Source: Phoronis ovalis (Eukaryota; Phoronida; Phoronidae). Taken from it: a stretch of DNA of 14,710 bases. The notes under the pieces are model-generated. The model was not told where the DNA came from. It saw nothing but the letters and a program-made list of their open reading frames with translations, and searched no databases. Every line of letters begins with the position of its first letter. The stretch's first letter is position 1. The stretch covers positions 1 to 14,710 of the forward strand of contig JAOXYB010030942.1 in the NCBI GenBank assembly GCA_028565635.1, in the 5' to 3' direction. Below are positions 9,011 to 14,710 of the stretch, piece after piece. The position numbers were made by a program, and so were the translations under genes.

Positions 9011-12000
9011 TCAAAAAGAATAGCTGACAGTAGTCCCACCACCAGATCCAGCTTGTATGTGAAAAAGAGATGACACCTACAAATAAGACAAATAAAGAAG
9101 CAAATTACATATTAAGCAAATCACAAACAAAAATCAAACTAATAGGAATATAAAGAGCATCTGTATAAGAAAGTACTGACAAAGATCTTCAGATGAGGCT
9201 GAAAGCTTTCTCATAGGAAAGTAAAATTCAGTTTCGGACCAAATTGTATTTATATTAATAATTTAATTGATCAGAATAGATATATGTCTTCAAATGAACA
9301 TTCATTCTGATAGTATCTGTACCTGTTTAAACTTTGCTCTGATTTTCTCTAGTTCTTCTATAAGATCTTCATAAGTGGCATCAGTAAGTGGAAACTTCTC
9401 GACCAAATCCGATAATGCACTAAGAGCTTTTAATTTTCTAAAATACAATATATTTCTTTGGTAATGTGTCATTACAAAAAAAACTGCAATGATCATAGTC
9501 TGAATAAATCCACCCAGACATTGTGGTTACATCTTTGAATTTTTAAAAATGAAGCTTATTTTGCGAAATAAGTAAATGTCTTTAGCCAAGGTTGTATCGA
9601 GAATACATGCTGTTTCCTAGACTTGCACAAGTCTAAAATGATAATTTTTTTTGATAATGTTTGATAATTATATTACGTTTCAAAATCATTAAAACATGAA
9701 TTTTATTTATTACTTTACATTTTGAAGTTTTGAATTTTTTTTATCAAATCATATAAAACAAGGGTATATATAAACACTGAAATTATGATATTTTATGTTG
9801 TATAAACATTTTCTCCAACAAATAACTGAAAATATGATATTTTGTGTTGTGAAAATAAAATATTTGGCCAGGCAGACTTGAGCCAGTCTAGCTGTTTCCC
9901 TCAAATAGGTTTACCCCTCTGACCCCATTATTTATCCAATTATTTCCCTCTCTTTCTCTTTCAGAGATCATATTAAACCTAAGTAACCCAAAACAGTACA
10001 TCTTACAATCTCATCCATTTTTAAAATTCTCCAAATAAACCACAGAATGTGTTAACTATGAATGTGAATAAAAGCAAACACAGCGGCACAAAGACGTCAT
10101 AAGCAGACAACTAGTGAAATCCTGACAAACAACATAGATCATTCGTCCAATCAAACAATAAATGTATGTGACAGCTAATCTCTAATGGTCAAAAGATTCA
10201 TGATGTGTTTTATTCGCTCTTGTCAAATTGAAGGTTTACAATGACAACTGATTATGGTTAAACCCAGATGTTAGTTGAGAAGGTACAGAACACTAACAGA
10301 TGGATTTAGTTTGCAAGTATAACAGTCAAGTTACAACTATGGAAAATGTAAAAGGACCAATATTATTATTGGCTATACATAATTAACTGTTTCATAGCAT
10401 AATGTTCTGATAGTTTATGTTGTTTGTAAATAAATGAATGTATATTTTATATCCTGTGGTAAATATCTTGCTAATTACATGGTTTACCCAGATTATGTGA
10501 ACATTTATGGAACATTTGCCTGATTGGGTCTTCCCTGCTGTATGTAATTCTTTTTCGAAAATTAACAGGGATAAATCCCCAATTAATAGGAAAATATACC
10601 CTGTGGTAAATGTAGCTTTGAAAATGTTGGGAGCTAAAAAATGGAGAATATTGGGCAGCACATATGTATATAATGACTTTCAATGTCAGCCACCCTCTGG
10701 ACAGGTGACACTAAATAAATTCTACACTACAGTATCTTACAGTTTTCTCTGTACCACGCATTTTCATTGAAATGGGGAGCATTCATATTTACCTAATATT
10801 TTTCTCTTCACCCAGCATAGTTCTTAAACCAGTAACAAAGCCTTTATAAAAGCCAATCTGTAAAATGTAAGAAACATAAAAAACTAAAGTACATTATATC
10901 GGTGGTCCTAACATAATCTGGGCTTGTTGTTAAATGGCTCTAACATGTGGAAAATGCACTGTCAAAATATAACTACCTAACCCCTCCGTCTAACCAAACT
11001 TCCAGTTACCACTTTTTGTAAATGTATGGTATCTTCACTGACTGAATTACATCATTAGCCCTCAATAAATGACAACTTATTTCCTACCCTATAAGCTCTT
11101 AGTTATTGTGAGACAAAGAAATGTTCCACACAAAGATGATGACAATGACACATAGCCTACAACTAAAAATGCAACACCTTTATATACATACTTTGGAACC
11201 TACATGAAGCTGTAGACTACCACAGTAGGACTATAATTATTGATATACCTCAGAACCAATCATTCTGCCCATTGAAGCTCCTTTGACAAACCCTTGCTCA
11301 TATCCAATTCTACTGCCAGCTTCCTTCCCATCCTTGTGTCCCTCTTCCTGAAATCTAAAATTTGAACATTTCATCAACTATATGCACACACATGCACATA
11401 AACACACATACACACACAAACACGAACACACCCACATCACATGTACATGCATATAGATCCGTTCTTTTTAAGGACAATCATTAACTAATTTCGGCATGTT
11501 TTTGAAAGCTTGCATTCCAGGTTTCGATAGCCTAGCTGAAAACAGGCAGAAATATAAATGCAGAGAATATAAAACCGCGACATAAAAGGGAAAACTGAAT
11601 TGCCAAAAAAGCGGTCCATGAACTGCCAAAACCACAAACAAGCAAATCGGGCAAAATTTCTGTGTAAACTCAATAAAATTTCAACATGACCTGTTAATAT
11701 TCAATTTTACACATGACTGTGGTCTATATTGTCAACAACATAATATAAGGGAATGTTCATTAAGTATGGTTTGGGGGGCTGGCAAATTTGAGGGGTCATG
11801 GATTTTTGGCTGCCACCACTACTACTCTAGAGTTTTATATATCCTAGCACAAAGGAAATAATACATGGAACGAGTTCACAAGGATAAGATCAAGGATTCT
11901 GCAAAATGAATGAGCCATTTTAAATTAAAACTGGTCTTTAATATAGTTTACACAATTTATTGAATGTTTCAAAGAAATACAACATAATTTTAATATAGCT

Positions 12001-12710
12001 ATTAGCAACTTTTCTCATATGAGTTATTATAAATTGTGATTCAGCAGTTACTATAAAGTGTAATTTAGTTCTGTACCAGCTCTCTATATATTGATGAAGA
12101 AATGTGCTACCCGTTTATAAATTTTAAATTGTGATAGCAAACCCAATCCAATTTTTTTTGAAATTATAAAATTTTGTGAAATATAAGGGTAGCAATCCAA
12201 AATTTAAAATATTTGAGTATAGCAATCGATTTTTACGCAAACTGACTGATACCTGGGACTAATATTGATACAAACCAAATTCCAAACTTTATTTATCATT
12301 TTATGTTTAACTTAGTATGGATACAAACCTAAAATTAATCCATATTTTCTGTAAGCAGTGGGTAGCAATCCAAATTTTTTAATATCTAGCAATCCAAAAA
12401 CAAGCAGCAAGAAGTATACAATCCTAATCCAAAATGTTCAACTGGGCTGCACACCCCCACCAAAAAATAACTTGAGTACCCCCCCGGGACAATCACATCA
12501 TGCCAATGCCCCAATGGCGGAATCTTTAATCGCAATGTTTAAATTAATGCAGGCTTAATTCACAGCACCAAACATCATAGGTTCGGCTCCCATAAACACT
12601 CTGACTTACCGTTCCTCTGACATTACAAGTGTGTCAAACAAGTCGTCAATTTCATCTGTATTTCTGTGTTTGTCTTGAGAATCAAAATTTTCATGCACTG
12701 TCGTCGCCAT
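9011..12710 (-). CDS. LTO1: LTO1 (ORAOV1 family), deca-GX3 adaptor for ABCE1 maturation, five exons
   Basis: LTO1 homologue. The family, with YAE1, bridges the Fe-S ATPase ABCE1 (Rli1) to the cytosolic iron-sulfur targeting complex. Exons on the minus strand are 12710-12610, 11354-11249, 10857-10793, 9437-9323 and 9076-9011, joining in phase to 150 aa (human is about 137). The start context is AAGATGG. Exon 1 encodes a hydrophilic N-terminus ending DIDDL-type acidic residues and LVMSEER. Exons 2-3 hold eleven glycines spaced exactly four apart (G39 to G79), the family's GX3 helix. Exon 4 carries LVEKFP, ATYEDL and ELEKIRAKFKQ (to residue 129), typical of the family C-terminal half. Exon 5 begins VSSLF and ends in SF, with a GSGGG stretch, resembling the human end. 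Reading through the last donor (9322-9321) instead gives a stop at 9302 after four divergent residues; the spliced end fits the family better. Introns are 1255, 391, 1355 and 246 bp. The gene converges on TIGAR. Confidence 0.93.
9776..9850 (+). repeat. Direct repeat, 49-bp period
   Basis: A 26-bp sequence at 9776-9801 recurs at 9825-9850 with two mismatches, inside LTO1 intron 3. It looks like a local tandem duplication. Confidence 0.6.
11382..11446 (+). repeat. Imperfect CA-rich microsatellite in LTO1 intron 1
   Basis: Many interrupted CA/ACAC runs, just upstream (in minus-strand sense) of LTO1 exon 2. Confidence 0.8.
11829..11847 (+). repeat. Second copy of the 1142-1160 sequence in LTO1 intron 1
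   Basis: The 19 bases AGAGTTTTATATATCCTAG match 1142-1160 exactly. No inverted partner was seen nearby, so this may be the end of a truncated element. Confidence 0.7.
12133..12402 (+). repeat. GGGTAGCAATCCAAA repeat cluster in LTO1 intron 1
   Basis: GGGTAGCAATCCAAA occurs identically at 12187-12201 and 12360-12374. Each is followed by an AT stretch and a second TAGCAATC. A weaker version lies at 12133. The two main copies are 173 bp apart, suggesting a duplicated unit inside an old element. A G/C-run end (TACCCCCCCGGGAC, about 12477-12490) may be the border of the same element. Confidence 0.5.
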
Positions 12711-12735
12711 CTTGGATATTAGCGCCACCTAATGT
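12708..12735 (-). promoter_or_regulatory. LTO1 start region: YY1-like and CTCF-like motifs
   Basis: The start codon sits in CCAAGATGGCGAC, which matches the YY1 core (AAGATGGCG) that often overlaps first codons of housekeeping genes. Eleven bases upstream, ACATTAGGTGGCGCT (12735-12721 on the minus strand) agrees with the bilaterian CTCF consensus CCASYAGRKGGCRSY at 13 of 15 positions. No TATA box is seen. Motif matches only. Confidence 0.35.
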
Positions 12736-13331
12736 AATGCTGCGTAATCATAGACATTTATTAGGCAATAGGGGGAAGGTGATTATTAGAGAGGGGACCA
12801 TTATAAACTTTTTTTATTCCTATATTGAATACCTAAGATTTTTTGAATATTTTCTTTGCTACGCATAATGCAGATTTTGAAGCCTGTCAGTTTATCAAAC
12901 AAATCGCCTTATCTAAGTGGGTTTCTTACGGTGCGTAATACAATTTTTTTTTCCAAAACAAATACTTATAAACGTTAAACAAACGGTAAGTTTATTTCAT
13001 TTCAAACAACAATTACATCCTAACTCAAATTGCTGTCACGGTATGATTATTAGAGAGGGGGCGATTATTAACTTATTTTAAGTTAATACCAAGGGACGTT
13101 TAATAGAGTAGGAGGCAATTATTACAACAGGGGGCAATTACTAGGGAAAAACGGTAAATTTTAAAATGCATTTCATAGCCCTGGGGTGAACACTGGCATA
13201 CATAAGGCAGTTGGTATGCTCTGCGCTAAAGGATCTATTTTTGGCCGATTTTAAAATGTTTGTGTGGAAAAAGGTTGGTTTTAAGGTCGATTTTGGTACG
13301 AGGAAGAGTCTATATTTACCAGCTACAGCCT
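12711..13331. other. Upstream region of LTO1
   Basis: No coding region was recognised. It holds the repeats described at 12781-13146 and a hairpin at 13068-13086 (TTAACTTA/TAAGTTAA). The LTO1 promoter must lie at its left end, close to 12711. Confidence 0.5.
12781..13146 (+). repeat. GATTATTAGAGAGGGG-type repeat
   Basis: GATTATTAGAGAGGGG occurs at 12781-12796 and 13045-13060. It is followed by related units GCGATTATTAAC (13061), GGCAATTATTA (about 13114) and GGGGCAATTACTAGGG (13131-13146). The pattern is that of a dispersed element with short internal repeats; no ends could be fixed. Confidence 0.5.
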
Positions 13332-13339
13332 AAAAATGT

Positions 13340-13695
13340 CCCAGGGGGGTGACAGTCAGAATAACTGGGTACCCGTGTTTGTTATGAAGGTTAAAAAAGC
13401 CCCTTTGTGGGACCTAGGAGGTCAAAATTCCTACCCTTATTGGGACCTATAAAATTGACAATCAAAAAAAAAATGGTCGCCAACTAAAATCGACAACCAA
13501 AAAAAAAAGGGAAAAAAAACACCCTTTTATTATTTTTGGGACTAAATTTTCGTTTTTGTAAGATTTTAAAGCTATTTTATACCATTTTCAGGGCGTACTG
13601 GGTGTCCGGTCTGAATACTGAAAAACATACCCTTTCGCCCATTTTTTTGTAACGAACATGCGTACCCAGCTATTCCGACTGTTACCCCCCCCGGG
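13340..13695. mobile_element. Non-autonomous hAT-like MITE, 356 bp
   Basis: The left end CCCAGGGGGGTGACAGTC is mirrored by the right end, which on the minus strand reads CCCGGGGGGGGTAACAGTC. The imperfect inverted repeats extend about 50 bp on each side (13340-13387 and 13648-13695). The element is flanked by the identical 8-bp AAAAATGT at 13332-13339 and 13696-13703, a target-site duplication of the length made by hAT transposases. The interior has poly-A runs and no open frame, so it must have been moved by a transposase encoded elsewhere. A second, poorer relative may end near 12490. Confidence 0.85.
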
Positions 13696-13703
13696 AAAAA
13701 TGT

Positions 13704-14230
13704 AGTAACAAGAAGTGTCATTAAAAAAGACTGAGCAACAGATTTCTTGTTGCTTTCTTACATAGAATAATAATAATTTACAGTTAACATATGTTACAAT
13801 AGAATTGAAATTGACTGTGATTTTTTATGTGACTGTAACAACTTGTTCCAAAAGTATTGGATTCGATCTTAACTGAGTCTTCTTCTCAGTGTGTTGGCTG
13901 CTCGGGTTGTCTGCAATGGCCACAATTGTGATGTATATTAATACGAAGAATTAAAATAGTGCATTGTCATGTATTTTATACAGAAATTAGAGATCGTTAC
14001 TTAACTTTAACATATTTGTTTAAAATACTGCATCTAGTTTTCCCGAGGCAGTTTCGTATATAGCCCGAATTTATAATTAGGGCGATACGGCTAAACCCTG
14101 GCAGACAAAGCAGATAACCTCTTGGTTGATATTACATAAAACATGAATAATATGACAATAAATTACAGAAGTAAGTGTTCTTAACCCATTCTGTTTCTAT
14201 TTCCTCCGAGAAGCTTCCTATCGAAAGAAT
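13704..14230. other. Stretch between the MITE and the orphan exon
   Basis: AT-rich, with no recognised coding region, RNA gene or clear repeat. If the exon at 14231-14352 is real, its 3' untranslated region would start at the right end of this stretch. Confidence 0.4.
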
Positions 14231-14352
14231 TTATTCAAACTCAATATCAAAACTATATTGGCTGCCAAAAGAAAGATTCTTGTACAAAGGTCCAGTTGTT
14301 GAATACGTCCATTGATTTTGTTGTAAACTCAACACAGTGAACTGAACTCTAT
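14231..14352 (-). CDS. Possible 3'-terminal exon of an unidentified gene
   Basis: After a pyrimidine-rich acceptor (CTTTCAG, AG at 14354-14353 in minus sense) a 122-base open stretch runs to TAA at 14233-14231. It reads RVQFTVLSLQ, then QNQWTYSTTGPLY, KNLSFGSQYSFDIEFE, a composition typical of an extracellular beta-rich domain, with no low complexity. AATAAA overlaps the stop (GAATAAATTC). The rest of the gene would lie to the right, mostly beyond the window; no upstream exon with matching phase was found. I do not recognise the family. It could also be a chance open stretch. Confidence 0.35.
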
Positions 14353-14472
14353 CTGAAAGGAGTACGAATTTCAAAGAAATTGTTACTGAAAAGAGATGGA
14401 GTTGAAAAAAAAGGGTCAGAATATTATATATTTTGTATTAAAAAGGAAAAAGATTTACCCAAGCTTGTATAA

Positions 14473-14710
14473 CAAGAGGTCTGCTGGTGCAGACAGATGC
14501 CAATCATATGATGTAGATTCTTTGGTTGCAAAGCCACCTATGTCATCTGGCCTAATACACCTACCAACCTAGTGGCCTTAAATTCGTGAATCCAGTTATC
14601 ACTTAGTCTGTACCAAAATCGGCACTACATAATGTGCACTCTCGGGAACAAACATGGCCGCTAGTCGGCCATGTTGGAAGTAATTGGGGTCAAAATTATG
14701 TCTGATCTGT
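14473..14710. repeat. Mollusc-like dispersed repeat, cut by the window edge
   Basis: AACAAGAGGTCTGC followed by TGGTGCAGAC forms a short hairpin (GTCTGC/GCAGAC) of the kind seen at one end of abundant bivalve repeats. Further right, AACATGGCCG (14651-14660) pairs with CGGCCATGTT (14666-14675) around a 5-base loop. Family membership is from memory of style, not from a search. Confidence 0.4.

Noticed and set aside
9302-9496. 64-codon minus-strand frame read as a stand-alone small gene
   Set aside because: Its middle is LTO1 exon 4; the first 20 codons and last residues are intron.
10507-10770. 87-codon plus-strand open frame and the overlapping minus-strand frames
   Set aside because: They lie in LTO1 intron 3, overlap each other on both strands and resemble no protein.
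14414-14423. Idea that the whole right edge is coding for the predicted FGF neighbour
   Set aside because: No FGF core motif is readable on either strand in 13704-14710.
14463-14536. Minus-strand open stretch (DWHLSAPADLLLYKL, then GG and GTAAAT) as the exon before 14352-14231
   Set aside because: Its donor leaves two bases of a codon while the next exon needs one, so the phases disagree, and it overlaps a likely repeat.

Overview
The window is nuclear DNA from an animal. It is AT-rich and gene-sparse, its genes are broken by short exons with GT/AG introns, and it carries small DNA transposons, microsatellites and dispersed repeats. Protein divergence and the style of the repeats (an AACAAGAG-type repeat and a GGCCATGTT hairpin near the right edge) suggest a lophotrochozoan, most likely a mollusc such as a bivalve. 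That placement is an inference.

Layout from left to right: (1) 1-1165 is intergenic, with a 48-bp AT palindrome, a promoter-like patch near 900-1000 and a 15-bp-stem hairpin. (2) 1166-2398 (+) is a degraded copy of a SAM-dependent lysine methyltransferase gene of the EEF1AKMT4/CSKMT type. It keeps one intron but has several frameshifts and stops. (3) 3113-6635 (+) is a complete six-exon gene for TIGAR, the fructose-2,6-bisphosphatase of the histidine phosphatase family, 388 aa after splicing. (4) 6636-9010 is a convergent intergenic region with a degenerate CATGGTAAAA-type repeat. (5) 12710-9011 (-) is a complete five-exon gene for LTO1 (ORAOV1 family, deca-GX3 protein), 150 aa after splicing. 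(6) 12711-14710 lies upstream of LTO1. It has repeat clusters, a 356-bp hAT-like MITE with an 8-bp target duplication, a possible orphan 3'-terminal exon on the minus strand (14352-14231), and a mollusc-like repeat at the edge.

Both intact genes were rebuilt by hand. Every splice junction has GT and AG, the phases agree, and the joined proteins follow their families from the first to the last residues. TIGAR lowers fructose-2,6-bisphosphate and so favours NADPH production. LTO1, with YAE1, delivers the ribosome-recycling ATPase ABCE1 to the cytosolic iron-sulfur machinery, which is sensitive to oxygen. They are not known to act in one pathway.

The most interesting point is their adjacency. 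In human, TIGAR lies beside CCND2 and FGF23/FGF6 on chromosome 12p13, and LTO1 lies beside CCND1 and FGF19/FGF4/FGF3 on 11q13. These two regions are paralogous. Finding TIGAR(+) next to LTO1(-) here suggests the unduplicated ancestral block (cyclin D - TIGAR - LTO1 - FGF), from which each vertebrate copy lost one gene.
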